Shown piece after piece: positions 1 to 8,111 of a stretch of 63,571 bases of DNA. The notes beneath the pieces are model-generated. The model worked only from the letters and a program-made list of their open reading frames with translations, made no database searches and was not told where the DNA came from. Position numbers and translations under genes: made by a program. The number at the start of each line of letters is the position of its first letter. The first letter of the stretch is position 1. Location of the stretch: NCBI RefSeq assembly GCF_003626535.1, contig NZ_RBAL01000027.1, forward strand, positions 1-63,571, read 5' to 3'. Source of the stretch: Streptomyces hoynatensis (GTDB lineage Bacteria; Actinomycetota; Actinomycetes; Streptomycetales; Streptomycetaceae).

Positions 1-132
1 AGCGCGCACATCTCAATCAGCAGCCAGGGCGCCCCGGAGAGCCGGACGGCCACTCCTAGTCAGCCACTGAAGGCAAGGACCCATAAGCCACATCCGGCCC
101 TCCCGGGCCGCCCAACAACTTACGGAGCACCC

Positions 133-717
133 ATGAGCCCGAGGCGCGAGGCGAGCAAGGTGGTGGTGTCCATGTCGGTGTCGCTCGACGGCTTCTTCGA
201 GGGCCGGGACGGGGACATCTCCTGGCACCGGGTCGACGAGGAATTGCACCGGCACTTCAACGAGGAGCTGGCCGCCGCAAGCGCCTTCCTCGAAGGGCGC
301 GTCACCCACGAGCTGATGGCGGCCTACTGGCCCACGGCCGACGCGGACCCGGCCAACGCGGGGGCCGTCGCGGAGTTCGCCGCGATCTGGCGCGAGAAGC
401 CCAAGATCGTCTTCTCCCGGAGCCTGCGGCAGGCGAAGTGGAACGCGAGGGTCGCGCACGCCGTGGACGCCGCGGAGATCAGGGCGCTCAAGGAGCGGTC
501 CGCAGGCGACCTGTCGCTCGGCGGCGCGAACCTGGCGGCCGAGTTCGCCCGGCAGGACCTGATCGACGAGTACCGCCTGTACGTCAACCCGGTGCTGCTG
601 GGCGCGGGCCGGCGCCTGTTCCCCGAGGGGCAGGCGCCGCGGAGCCTGGTGCCCGCCGGGACCAGGACGTTCGGGAACGGGGTCGTGCTCCTGCGCTATC
701 TGCGCGGCGAGCGCTGA
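133..717 (+). CDS. dihydrofolate reductase family protein (RibD C-terminal-like)
   Basis: The 194-residue product has the RibD-C/DHFR-like fold signature: an N-terminal strand leading to 'SLDGFFEG', a central 'FLEGRVTHELM' segment, then 'LSLGGANLAAEF' (nucleotide-binding Gly-Gly) and 'YVNPVLLGAGRRLF' near the C-terminus. In this family these parts form a NADPH-binding reductase, but the substrates of the small single-domain members are mostly unknown, so no specific reaction is assigned. The ATG follows a GGAG at good spacing. It is convergent with the ferritin-like gene. A second, more distant member of the same family lies at 56023-56643. Confidence 0.9.
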   Translation: MSPRREASKVVVSMSVSLDGFFEGRDGDISWHRVDEELHRHFNEELAAASAFLEGRVTHELMAAYWPTADADPANAGAVAEFAAIWREKPKIVFSRSLRQAKWNARVAHAVDAAEIRALKERSAGDLSLGGANLAAEFARQDLIDEYRLYVNPVLLGAGRRLFPEGQAPRSLVPAGTRTFGNGVVLLRYLRGER

Positions 718-730
718 GCCCCTGCCGGGC

Positions 731-756
731 GGCGCGGCGCGCCCTTCGGCCGCGCC
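731..756. terminator. candidate bidirectional terminator hairpin
   Basis: A perfect 7-bp GC stem (GGCGCGG/CCGCGCC) with a 12-nt loop lies 14 nt after the stop of the upstream gene and 44 nt from the convergent stop on the other strand. There is no U-tract, which is common for terminators in high-GC actinobacteria. In a region this GC-rich the stem could be chance. Confidence 0.35.
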
Positions 757-799
757 GGGGACCGGCCGCGCGCGGGGGCCGCGGCCGGCCCGGCGGCCC

Positions 800-1333
800 T
801 CAGATGCCCAGCAGGTCGACCAGGTCGTCGGCGTGCTCCTCCTCCTCTTCGAGGATCGACTCCATCACGCGCCGCGTGGTCGGGTCGTGCTCGCCGAGCC
901 AGCGGATGATCTCCTGGTAGGTGCTGATCACGATGCGCTCGGCGAAGAGGTTGTCCTTCAGCATCCGGTCCAGGTCGCCGTCCGACGGGGTGGTGTAGTC
1001 GGTGTGCGCGCGCTGTTCGAGCGTCTTGGGATCGAAGTCGGGGTCGCCGCCCAGCTGGGAGACCCGCTCCGCGGCGCGCAGGGCGTGGTCCATCTCCTCC
1101 TTGGCGTGCTCGGTGAACTCGGCCGAGACCTGGGCCCGGTCGATGCCGATGGCGGCGATCGCGTGCCTGGTGTAGCGCAGCCAGCACACCACCTCCGTGG
1201 CGATCACGTCGTTGAGCACGGCGATCACCCGCTCCTTGTCCAGGCCGTAGGTCCCGGTGACGGGACCCGCCTCCATGCGCTTGCGGACCTCGTCGCGGAT
1301 GCGCGTCACGTCGAGCACGAAGTCGTCCGTCAT
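800..1333 (-). CDS. ferritin-like / bacterioferritin-type protein
   Basis: The 177-residue, all-helical protein has paired carboxylate/histidine motifs typical of ferritin-like di-iron proteins: 'ATEVVCWLRYTRH' (first Glu), 'FTEHAKEEMDHA' (E-x2-H pair), 'DNLFAERIVISTYQEI' and 'SILEEEEEHADDL'. That order matches bacterioferritin/DPS-like proteins that store or detoxify iron in the cytoplasm. The reading frame stays open far upstream, but homology and the ATG at 1333 fix the start. Whether it binds heme cannot be judged from sequence alone. Confidence 0.88.
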   Translation of the reverse strand: MTDDFVLDVTRIRDEVRKRMEAGPVTGTYGLDKERVIAVLNDVIATEVVCWLRYTRHAIAAIGIDRAQVSAEFTEHAKEEMDHALRAAERVSQLGGDPDFDPKTLEQRAHTDYTTPSDGDLDRMLKDNLFAERIVISTYQEIIRWLGEHDPTTRRVMESILEEEEEHADDLVDLLGI

Positions 1334-1584
1334 GCTGCTCGCCCCATCTCTCCCCCCGGCCGGTGTGCGTGTCAGCAGCGGACGGTACGAAGGCGGCCAC
1401 GGGCGCCGGGAGCGGCGCGCCGCGCGCCCAGAGCGCCGACCCCAATGGCCCAGCGACCGCGGGCGCGGCCCTCGCCCGCGAACTGGTGACCAGCATTCAC
1501 CCCTCCGAGGGATGCCGACGGGCGCCGCGAGGCGGATGCTGTAAGTGCTCAGTCCATCACACGTGGTAATGAGGGGGCCTGGTC

Positions 1585-2061
1585 GTGACACGCCGGATTT
1601 CCGCTGCCCTGGCCGTTCTCGGCCTCTTCGTCCTCTGCTTCCTCGCCTTCGCCGCGCCGGCCGAGGGCTCCGGCTACGGGCTCGGCCTGGCCATCCCCGG
1701 CTGGCTGTGCGAGTACGGGGGCGGCGTGGTCCTGGAGGACGGACCCGGCCTGATCTGTGCCGGGGGGAGGTTCGACGGCTGGGAGGTGGCGCCGCTCGCC
1801 CGCGAGTGGGGCGGGCCGGGCTTCGGCGGCCTGCCGACCGCGGAGCGGACGGCCGCCGCGGTGCACGCCGCGGTGGCGGCCTGCCACGCCGACCTCCGCG
1901 CCGCCCATGCCTGGGCCTGGGCGCGGGCCCGGTGCTGCGGGCCGCAGGCCATGACCGTGCTGCGGCGGGCCGTCGGGACCGTCCTGCCACGGCCACTGGC
2001 CGCGGCGGCCTCCCTCGGGCCGTGCCCCCTGCCGATGGCGTTGCCCCCGCTCGCGGCCTGA
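1585..2061 (+). CDS. small Cys-containing protein with signal peptide, unknown function
   Basis: I do not recognise this family. The 158-residue product starts at a GTG and has a short basic N-terminus followed by a strongly hydrophobic stretch (about residues 6-24) ending in Ala-rich sequence, as in an exported or membrane-anchored protein. Cysteines occur as 'WLCEYGGG', 'LICAGG', 'ACHADL', 'ARCCGPQA' and 'LGPCPLP'. Third positions are almost all G/C, which supports coding, and no overlapping frame looks better. It is alone between two minus-strand genes. Confidence 0.6.
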   Translation: MTRRISAALAVLGLFVLCFLAFAAPAEGSGYGLGLAIPGWLCEYGGGVVLEDGPGLICAGGRFDGWEVAPLAREWGGPGFGGLPTAERTAAAVHAAVAACHADLRAAHAWAWARARCCGPQAMTVLRRAVGTVLPRPLAAAASLGPCPLPMALPPLAA

Positions 2062-2142
2062 GGCCCCGGGGGCCGGCCGCCCCGGGCCCGGGCCGCCCGG
2101 CGCGGGGACGGAACCCCGGCCACGGCGGCCGGCGGCCGTTCG

Positions 2143-2982
2143 TCAGGCCCCGCCGGACGGGCCCCGGGCGCCCGCGGTGAGGAGGGACAGGACGCGGTGG
2201 GCGGTGCGCGCGTCGCGGGCGGCGGTGAAGGGAAGGGCGTTGCCCCCGGCTATGCGGAAGGGCACGCCTGACGAGGTGAGGTGGGCGCCGCCCGCCTCCT
2301 CGACCAGCAGCAGCCCTGCCGCATGGTCCCAGGAGTTCTCCCAGGTGAAGGCGGTGGCGTCCAGCCGGCCCGCGGCCACCGCCAGGTACTCGAGGCCGGC
2401 CGCGCCGCAGGGCCGGGGCGCCACGCCCTCCGTCCACAGGGCGGACAGGGCCCGCTTCTGGGCGGGCGTGGTGTAGTCGGGGTGGGAGCAGGCCACCTTG
2501 AGCACCCGGCCCTCGGGAGGCGAACCGGCCTGCAGCCGCTCGCCGTTGAGGAAGGCGCCGGCGCCGCGCCCGGCGTGGGCCAGCTGGCCGAGGGCCGGGG
2601 CGTGGGTCCAGGAGGCGAGCAGCTCGCCGCGGTGCGCCAGGGCCACGAGCGTGCAGAAGCCGGTCTCGCCGCGGACGAAGGGGCGCGTGCCGTCGATCGG
2701 GTCCACGATCCACACCGGCGCGTCACCGCCCAGGGCGCCGTAGACCGCCGGGTCCTCGTGCACCGCCTCCTCGCCGACCACCACCGAGCCGGGCAGCAGT
2801 TCCCGCAGGGCGTGCGTGAGCCGCCGCTCCGCCTCGCGGTCGGCCACGGTGACCAGGTCGTGCGGGGCGGTCTTGACCGCCACCTCGCCCTCGGCCAGCC
2901 GCCGCCCCCGCGGCATGATGTCCGTCGCGGCGGCCTCGCGCACGGCCGCCTCCGCCCCCGCCAGCAGCTCCTCGTCGATCAC
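2143..2982 (-). CDS. inositol monophosphatase family protein
   Basis: The protein (about 279 residues) carries the three metal-site motifs of the Mg2+-dependent inositol phosphatase superfamily: 'DLVTVADREAE' with 'VGEEAVHED' (metal Glu), 'WIVDPIDGTRPFVRG' (the D-P-x-D-G-T metal loop) and 'WENSWDHAAGLLLVEEAGG' (C-terminal W-D-x-A-G motif). Members dephosphorylate inositol phosphates, histidinol phosphate, FBP or PAP; 'TRPFVRGE' resembles the histidinol-phosphatase-type subgroup, but substrate is not certain. The start is a GTG at 2982, where homology begins; the frame is open well upstream. The next upstream gene on the same strand is the Ala-rich protein, about 80 nt away. Confidence 0.85.
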   Translation of the reverse strand: MIDEELLAGAEAAVREAAATDIMPRGRRLAEGEVAVKTAPHDLVTVADREAERRLTHALRELLPGSVVVGEEAVHEDPAVYGALGGDAPVWIVDPIDGTRPFVRGETGFCTLVALAHRGELLASWTHAPALGQLAHAGRGAGAFLNGERLQAGSPPEGRVLKVACSHPDYTTPAQKRALSALWTEGVAPRPCGAAGLEYLAVAAGRLDATAFTWENSWDHAAGLLLVEEAGGAHLTSSGVPFRIAGGNALPFTAARDARTAHRVLSLLTAGARGPSGGA

Positions 2983-3062
2983 CTCCCCATCGAAGCACGC
3001 GCCCCCGCGACGGCCGTGGCGGCCCCCGCCGCCCGCGCCCGGGCCGGGCGCTGGCGGCCTCC

Positions 3063-4811
3063 TCAGGTCGCCACCCCGGCCCGGCGCAGCTCGCTGGTCA
3101 CCGCGTAGTGGTGGCGCGGCGACACCCGGCGCGCGGCGTCCAGGAGGACGGGGGCCACCGCCCGGGGGTCCTGCGCCGCGGCGCGCGCCGCCTCTTCCGC
3201 GCCCCGGGCGCGCACCAGCGAGGAGAGCAGCGTGACCGCCTCCTCCCTGCGCCCGGCCGAGCACAGGCGCGCGGCGATCAGCCCGGCCTCGGCCGCGGGG
3301 CGTGCGGCGCCCTGCCGCAGCAGCCGCCCGCAGTCCGCGGCGCGACCGGCCGCCGCCAGCGCCTCGGCCGCGGCGGCCAGTTCGCCCGGCGGCAGGGAGG
3401 CCGCCTCCCACAGCAGCGTCGCCACGTCCGCGGCCAGCCCGTGGCGTTCGAGCGCCGCCGCGAGCAGGGGCAGGCGCGCGGCGGGGCCACCTGCCGCCTC
3501 GGACAGCAGGACGTGCGCCGCGGCGCTGCTGCCCTCCGCGCGGAGCCGCCGCAGCCGCAGCGCCGTCTCCGCGGCGGCCCGCTCGTGCTCCTCGGCGGAC
3601 TGCCGCCCGCGCTCCCGGCGTTCGGAACGCTCCCGGCGCCGCGGGGCGTCCGCCCGCAGCGCCCCGGCGAACCGCGAGCCGCTCGGCGGGGGCACCCGCC
3701 CGGGCGGCGGGGCGGCCGTGGGCGCCGCGGCGGCCCGCGGCCCGGCCGCCCCGGGGTCCGCCGCCTCCCCGCTCCCGCCGGGCTCGCCGGCCGCGCCGGC
3801 GCGGTGTGCCTCGGCGTTGCCGGCCGGCGCGGCATCCTCGGCGGCCGTGGCGAGGCCGGCGAACCTCGCCCCGCGGGGCCGCCGTCGCGCCTGGGGAGGG
3901 GCCGCCCCCTCGGACCCGTGCTCCGCGGCGGCCCCCTGCTCCGGCCCGGCCGCCCCCGCGGCGGCGCCCGCCCGCCGCGCCCCGGCCCGCTCCCGGAAGG
4001 CGCCCGCCTGCCGCGCGCCGGTCCTCTCGCGCGGGCCGCCGTCCCCCCGCGCCCGCGCATGCCCGGCCGCACCCGCCCCCTCCCGCGCATCCGCCGCCTC
4101 CGGCGCGCCCGCCGCCTCCGGCGTGCCGTCGGCCTGCGGCCGGGCCTGGCCGGCGTCCGCCCGCGCCGGCTCCCGGCCCCCGGCCGTCTGCCCGCCCGCC
4201 GGGAGGACCGCCTCCCCGCCCGCCGGGTGGGCCTCCCGCCCGGCCCCGAGGCGTGCGGCCGGGCGCTGTCGCGGCCCGTGCGCCGGGGGTAAGGCGGCCA
4301 GCCTGGACCGCAGTTCGGCCTGCCTGGCCGCGCAACGCGCCTCGTCGTCCCCGGCCCACTCGCCCAGCGCGGCCAGCCGCCCGGCCGCGGCGGCCCGGCC
4401 GGCGCGCAGCGCCTCCCGCCGCGCCGCGGCCAGTTCCTCCCGCCGCGCCCGGGCCGCCAGGGCGGCACGGTCGAGCCCGGCCAGCCGCGCCGCGAGCGCC
4501 GCGCCCGCGCCCGGCAGCGCATCCTGGGCGCGCGTCACCGCCTCGTACGCCTGCCTGAGTCGTCCCGCGGCCTCTTCGGCCGCCTCCTGACCCCGCGCCA
4601 TGGCCAGGTCCCCCACCAGGTCGGCGACCACGTCCCAGGGCGGCAGCTCCCGCCCGGCGAGCCACGCCGCCAGCCCCTCCGACTCCCGGCCGGCGAAGGC
4701 CCCGTACCAGCCCACCGCCGGATCCAGGCCCGCCACGACGGCGCGCAGTCCCGCCGCGAAGGCGGCCGTCCCGGCCGTGACATCCCGCGGGAGCATGGGC
4801 ACATCTGCCAT
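3063..4811 (-). CDS. large Ala/Arg/Gly-rich protein with a degenerate HTH-like N-terminus
   Basis: The 582-residue product has an N-terminal block (about residues 10-65: 'FAAGLRAVVAGLDPAVGWY', 'LAAWLAGRELPPWDVVADLV') that resembles the XRE-like domain found at the start of many Streptomyces regulators. A charged alpha-helical segment follows (about 75-185), then a roughly 200-residue low-complexity Ala/Gly/Pro/Arg linker, then an alpha-helical repeat-like C-terminal half ('AAAHVLLSEAAGG', 'LPLLAAALERHGLAADVATLL'). Similar proteins are often annotated with the misleading name 'UL36 very large tegument protein'. ATG 4811 is preferred; an in-frame TTG lies at 4829. Function unknown; a DNA-binding or scaffold role is inference. 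Confidence 0.65.
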   Translation of the reverse strand: MADVPMLPRDVTAGTAAFAAGLRAVVAGLDPAVGWYGAFAGRESEGLAAWLAGRELPPWDVVADLVGDLAMARGQEAAEEAAGRLRQAYEAVTRAQDALPGAGAALAARLAGLDRAALAARARREELAAARREALRAGRAAAAGRLAALGEWAGDDEARCAARQAELRSRLAALPPAHGPRQRPAARLGAGREAHPAGGEAVLPAGGQTAGGREPARADAGQARPQADGTPEAAGAPEAADAREGAGAAGHARARGDGGPRERTGARQAGAFRERAGARRAGAAAGAAGPEQGAAAEHGSEGAAPPQARRRPRGARFAGLATAAEDAAPAGNAEAHRAGAAGEPGGSGEAADPGAAGPRAAAAPTAAPPPGRVPPPSGSRFAGALRADAPRRRERSERRERGRQSAEEHERAAAETALRLRRLRAEGSSAAAHVLLSEAAGGPAARLPLLAAALERHGLAADVATLLWEAASLPPGELAAAAEALAAAGRAADCGRLLRQGAARPAAEAGLIAARLCSAGRREEAVTLLSSLVRARGAEEAARAAAQDPRAVAPVLLDAARRVSPRHHYAVTSELRRAGVAT

Positions 4812-5262
4812 GGCCGCTACTGAAGCCAAGCCGTGTTACGAGACGTGTTTCCGGTTGGCTACGGCGAGTTTTCACGGCGCCGATTTCCGGCCCTCGCCCG
4901 CGGCCCCCGCACCGGCCGCCCACCGGTCCTCCACCGATCCGCGACGCCTTCGCGGTGCCTTCGCGGTGCCTTCGCGGCGCCTTCGCGGCGCCTTCGCGGC
5001 GCCTCCCGGACGTCTCCTCCGTACTTCTCCGTACGTGCCGATGCCCCCTCGGCGCCGCTTCCGCGCGCCCCTTCCGCGCGCCCTCGGCCGGGCCAAGGGA
5101 CGACTCCCCGGCGCCGGGCCGGGTCCCGAGCCCCGCGGCGTGAACTCCCCGGCCCGCCCGGCCCGCCCGGCCTCCCGGGGCCACCGGCCCGGAGTCCGGG
5201 GCCGGCCCACGCCCCGGTTCCGGCCGCGAGGTTGCCGGGCCGGGGCGTGGGCTCCGCGTGGG
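4812..5262. other. 451-bp intergenic region
   Basis: This stretch lies upstream of the Ala-rich gene and downstream of ggt on the same strand. It holds the 11-bp tandem array described separately. I see no conserved ORF; the open frames crossing it are GC-driven. No convincing -10/-35 pair was found. Confidence 0.5.
4946..5000. repeat. 11-bp tandem repeat, five units
   Basis: Five contiguous copies of GCCTTCGCGGY lie head to tail (two ending in T, three in C). The unit is close to one helical turn, so identical faces would line up on one side of the DNA. It sits about 135-190 bp upstream of the start of the Ala-rich protein gene. Confidence 0.85.
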
Positions 5263-7095
5263 TCAGCGGCCGACGGCGTACCCCTGCATCCCCCTGGGGT
5301 TGGCGGCGGCGGCCAGCACGCCGGTCTCCGGGTCGCGGGCCACCGCACACAGGCGGCCCTCGGTCCAGGGCCCGGCCACCGTCACCTCGTGGCCACGGCG
5401 CCGCAGCTCCTCGACGGCCGCCTCGCCGATCCGCGACTCCACGGTGACGCTGCCCGGCCGGCTCTCGCGCGGATAGAAGGAGGAGGGATGGTTGTCGTGG
5501 TGCCAGTTCGGGGCGTCGATCGCGCCCTGGAGGTCGAGCGCGCCGCGCACCGGGGAACGCAGCACCGCGGCCACGAAGAAGTGCAGCTGCCACTGGTCCT
5601 GCTGGTCGCCGCCCGGGGTGCCGAAGGCGAGCACCGCCTCGCCGTCCCGCAGCGCCAGCGAGGGGCTCAGCGTGGTGCGCGGGCGGCGGCCCGGCGTCAG
5701 CGAGGTCGGCAGGCCCTCCTCCAGCCAGGTCATCTGCAGCCGCGTGCCGAGCGGGAAGCCGAGCCCCGGTATCACCGGGCTCGACTGGAGCCAGCCGCCG
5801 CTCGGCGTGGCGCTGATCATGTTGCCCCAGCGGTCCACCACGTCCACGTGGCAGGTGTCGCCCCTGGTCTCGCCGTTGAACGCGACCGTCGGCTCGCCCG
5901 AGCCGACGAGGTCCTGCGGCAGGGCGGCGTGGTCGCGCTTCCCGGCGTGCGTGCTCAGCCGCGGCTCGCGCCCCCCGGGGCGGCCGGGCCGCAGCTCGTG
6001 CGAGGCCGTCTCGCCGATCAGCGCGCGGCGTTCGGCGTTGTACTCGGGGGAGAGCAGCACGTCCACCGGGACCTCGGCCGCGTCGCCGTACCAGGCCTCG
6101 CGGTCGGCGAGCGCCAGCTTTCCGCCCTCGATCAGCGCGTGCAGGTACGCGGGGGTGCCCAGGTCGGCGGCGTCGATTCCCGCGTCGAGCAGCGCGAGTT
6201 GCTGCGGCAGGACCGGGCCCTGGCTCCAGGGGCCCGCCTTGCACACGGTCCAGCCGCGCCAGTCGTAGCGGACGGGCTCCTCGTAGCCCGCCGACCAGTT
6301 CACCAGGTCGTCCCCGGTCAGCACCCCGGCGTGCCGCTCGCCCGAGGAGTCCATCGCGGGGGTCGCGGCGTGCCGGGCGATGGCCTCGCCGATGAAGCCC
6401 TCCCGCCACACCCGCCTGGCCGCCTCGATCCGCGCCTCCCGCCCGCCGGGCCCGGGGGCCGCGGCGGAGACCTCCCGCAGCAGCCGCCGCCAGGTCGCGG
6501 CGAGCGCGGGGTTGCGCAGCAGGCCGCCGGGGGCGGGGGGCTGACCGCCGGAGAGGTAGATCTCGGCGGATGAGGTCCACTCGGTCTCGAACAGCTCGCG
6601 CACCACGCCGACGCTGCGCCCGATCCCCTCCACGGCCGGGTGGCCGCCCTCGGCGTAGCCGATCGCCGCGTCGAGGACCTCGGTCAGCTCCTTGGTGCCG
6701 TGGTCGCGCAGCAGCAGCAGCCAGGCGTCGAACGCGCCGGGGACCACGGCGGCCAGCGGCCCGGTGCCGGGAACCAGTTCGAGCCCGAGCGAGGTGTAGT
6801 GGTCGATGGTGGCCCCGGCGGGGGCCGGGCCCTGCCCGCACAGCACCCGGACCTGCCCGCCGGCCGGGGCGATGATCATGGGCACGTCCCCGCCGGGCCC
6901 GTTGAGGTGTGGCTCCACGACGTGCAGCACGAAGGCCGCCGCCGTGGCCGCGTCGTAGGCGTTGCCGCCCCGTTCCAGCATCGCCATCGCCGACTGCGAG
7001 GCGAGCCAGTGGGTGCTGGAGACCATGCCGAAGGTGCCCTGCAGGGTGGGCCGGGTGGTGAACATGCGCCGGAGCATACGCTTTTCGTACGACAT
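5263..7095 (-). CDS. ggt: gamma-glutamyltransferase family protein
   Basis: The 610-residue protein is a full-length Ntn-hydrolase proenzyme of the gamma-glutamyltranspeptidase family. The N-terminal part has 'MLERGGNAYDAATAAAFVLHVVEPHLNGPGGD'-type segments (the G-x-G-G-D substrate loop). The self-cleavage/nucleophile Thr is in 'GDTCHVDVVDRWGN', and the small-subunit region has 'SLTPGRRPRTTLSPSLALRDG' and 'FGTPGGD'. Members cleave gamma-glutamyl amides such as glutathione, or acylate cephalosporins. There is no signal peptide, which suggests a cytoplasmic enzyme rather than classic periplasmic/secreted GGT. ATG 7095 is used; ATG 7077 or 7065 are possible, and no clear RBS decides. It diverges from the sirtuin. 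Confidence 0.88.
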   Translation of the reverse strand: MSYEKRMLRRMFTTRPTLQGTFGMVSSTHWLASQSAMAMLERGGNAYDAATAAAFVLHVVEPHLNGPGGDVPMIIAPAGGQVRVLCGQGPAPAGATIDHYTSLGLELVPGTGPLAAVVPGAFDAWLLLLRDHGTKELTEVLDAAIGYAEGGHPAVEGIGRSVGVVRELFETEWTSSAEIYLSGGQPPAPGGLLRNPALAATWRRLLREVSAAAPGPGGREARIEAARRVWREGFIGEAIARHAATPAMDSSGERHAGVLTGDDLVNWSAGYEEPVRYDWRGWTVCKAGPWSQGPVLPQQLALLDAGIDAADLGTPAYLHALIEGGKLALADREAWYGDAAEVPVDVLLSPEYNAERRALIGETASHELRPGRPGGREPRLSTHAGKRDHAALPQDLVGSGEPTVAFNGETRGDTCHVDVVDRWGNMISATPSGGWLQSSPVIPGLGFPLGTRLQMTWLEEGLPTSLTPGRRPRTTLSPSLALRDGEAVLAFGTPGGDQQDQWQLHFFVAAVLRSPVRGALDLQGAIDAPNWHHDNHPSSFYPRESRPGSVTVESRIGEAAVEELRRRGHEVTVAGPWTEGRLCAVARDPETGVLAAAANPRGMQGYAVGR

Positions 7096-7189
7096 CGGAC
7101 GAGGGGGGACGTCTCACCGGGCGGGGCCGCCCCACCGGCCGGGCGTCCCAGGGGCCGCCGGGCGGGGCGGCGGCGCCTACCCTCTTCCC

Positions 7190-7966
7190 ATGACGACACA
7201 GGAGGGGGCCCGCCGCCCGCTGGTGGCGATCCTCAGCGGCGCCGGCGTCTCCACGGACTCCGGGGTGCCCGACTACCGGGGGCCGAACGGCCTGTGGCGG
7301 CGCGATCCCGAGGCCGAAAAGCTGGTGACCTACGAGTGCTACATGAACGACCCGGAGATCCGCCGCCGCTCCTGGCTGATGCGGCGCGACAGCCCCGCGC
7401 TGCGGGCCGAGCCCAACGCGGCGCACGCGGCCGTGGCCCGGCTGGCGAGGTCCGGGATTCCGGTGCGGGTCGTCACGCAGAACGTGGACGGGCTGCACCA
7501 GGCCGCCGGGCTGCCGGAGCGCAAGGTGCTGGAACTCCACGGCTCCGCGCGCTCCGTGGTGTGCACCGGCTGCGGGGCGCGTTCCCCCATGGCCGAGGCG
7601 CTGGCCAGGGTGGCGGCGGGGGAGCCCGACCCGGCGTGCGCGCACTGCGGGGGCATCCTGAAGTCGGCGACCGTGATGTTCGGCGAGCGGCTCGACCCCG
7701 AGGTGCTCGGGCAGGCCCTCGCCGTCGCCCGGGCCTGCGACATCCTCATCGCCGTGGGGACCAGCCTCCAGGTGCAGCCCGCCGCCTCGCTCGCCCCGCT
7801 GGCGGCCGGCCACGGCGCCCGGCTGATCATCGTCAACGCCGAGCCGACCCCGTACGACGACTTGGCGGACGAGGTGATCCGCGAGCCGATCGGCCGGGCG
7901 CTGCCCGCGCTGCTGGAGCGGATCGCGGCGGGCCGGACGGGCCCGCGAGAGCAGCAGCCCGGCTGA
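7190..7966 (+). CDS. NAD-dependent protein deacylase, SIR2 family
   Basis: All sirtuin motifs are present in the 258-residue product: 'GAGVSTDSGVPDYRG' (NAD binding), 'TQNVDGLH', catalytic His in 'VLELHGSA', four zinc cysteines as 'CTGCG' and 'CAHCGG', 'MFGERLD', and 'VGTSLQVQPA' and 'IIVNAEPTPYD' for NAD ribose and base contacts. It removes acyl groups from lysines using NAD+. The motif order and length are normal for bacterial class sirtuins. The start ATG gives the usual short N-terminus before the Rossmann fold. It is divergent from the gamma-glutamyltransferase, with 94 bp between them. Confidence 0.95.
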   Translation: MTTQEGARRPLVAILSGAGVSTDSGVPDYRGPNGLWRRDPEAEKLVTYECYMNDPEIRRRSWLMRRDSPALRAEPNAAHAAVARLARSGIPVRVVTQNVDGLHQAAGLPERKVLELHGSARSVVCTGCGARSPMAEALARVAAGEPDPACAHCGGILKSATVMFGERLDPEVLGQALAVARACDILIAVGTSLQVQPAASLAPLAAGHGARLIIVNAEPTPYDDLADEVIREPIGRALPALLERIAAGRTGPREQQPG

Positions 7967-8061
7967 CCCCCGCCCGCGGCCCCCTCACCTGCCCCGGCCC
8001 GGGCGGCACCCCCGGCCCGAAGGGCGCCCGCGCGGGCGGCGCGCCCCGGGCCCGCGGGCGG

Positions 8062-8111
8062 CCGGCGCCCCTCACCTCACCGCGGCCCGGCGCCCCTCAC
8101 TTCACCGAGCC
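8062..8111. repeat. 25-bp near-perfect tandem duplication
   Basis: CCGGCGCCCCTCAC occurs at 8062 and again exactly 25 bp later at 8087, followed in both copies by a TCACCG. The second copy covers the stop codon of the MalG-type permease gene, so the end of that gene has been duplicated downstream. It looks like a slippage or short duplication event. Confidence 0.7.

Noticed and set aside
1..132. Partial gene at the left edge
   Set aside because: The first 132 bases have no frame with good coding bias on either strand.
3108..4829. Several long plus-strand frames opposite the Ala-rich protein
   Set aside because: Arg/Pro/Ala-only composition and wrong third-position bias; they are shadows of the minus-strand gene.
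2143..5184. Very long open frame on the minus strand covering the phosphatase and beyond
   Set aside because: High GC removes stop codons; only the last 280 codons match a family, and the upstream part is antisense or out of frame to the Ala-rich gene.
4859..7813. 984-codon minus-strand frame opposite the sirtuin
   Set aside because: It runs across ggt in another frame and through noncoding DNA; the sequence is compositional noise.
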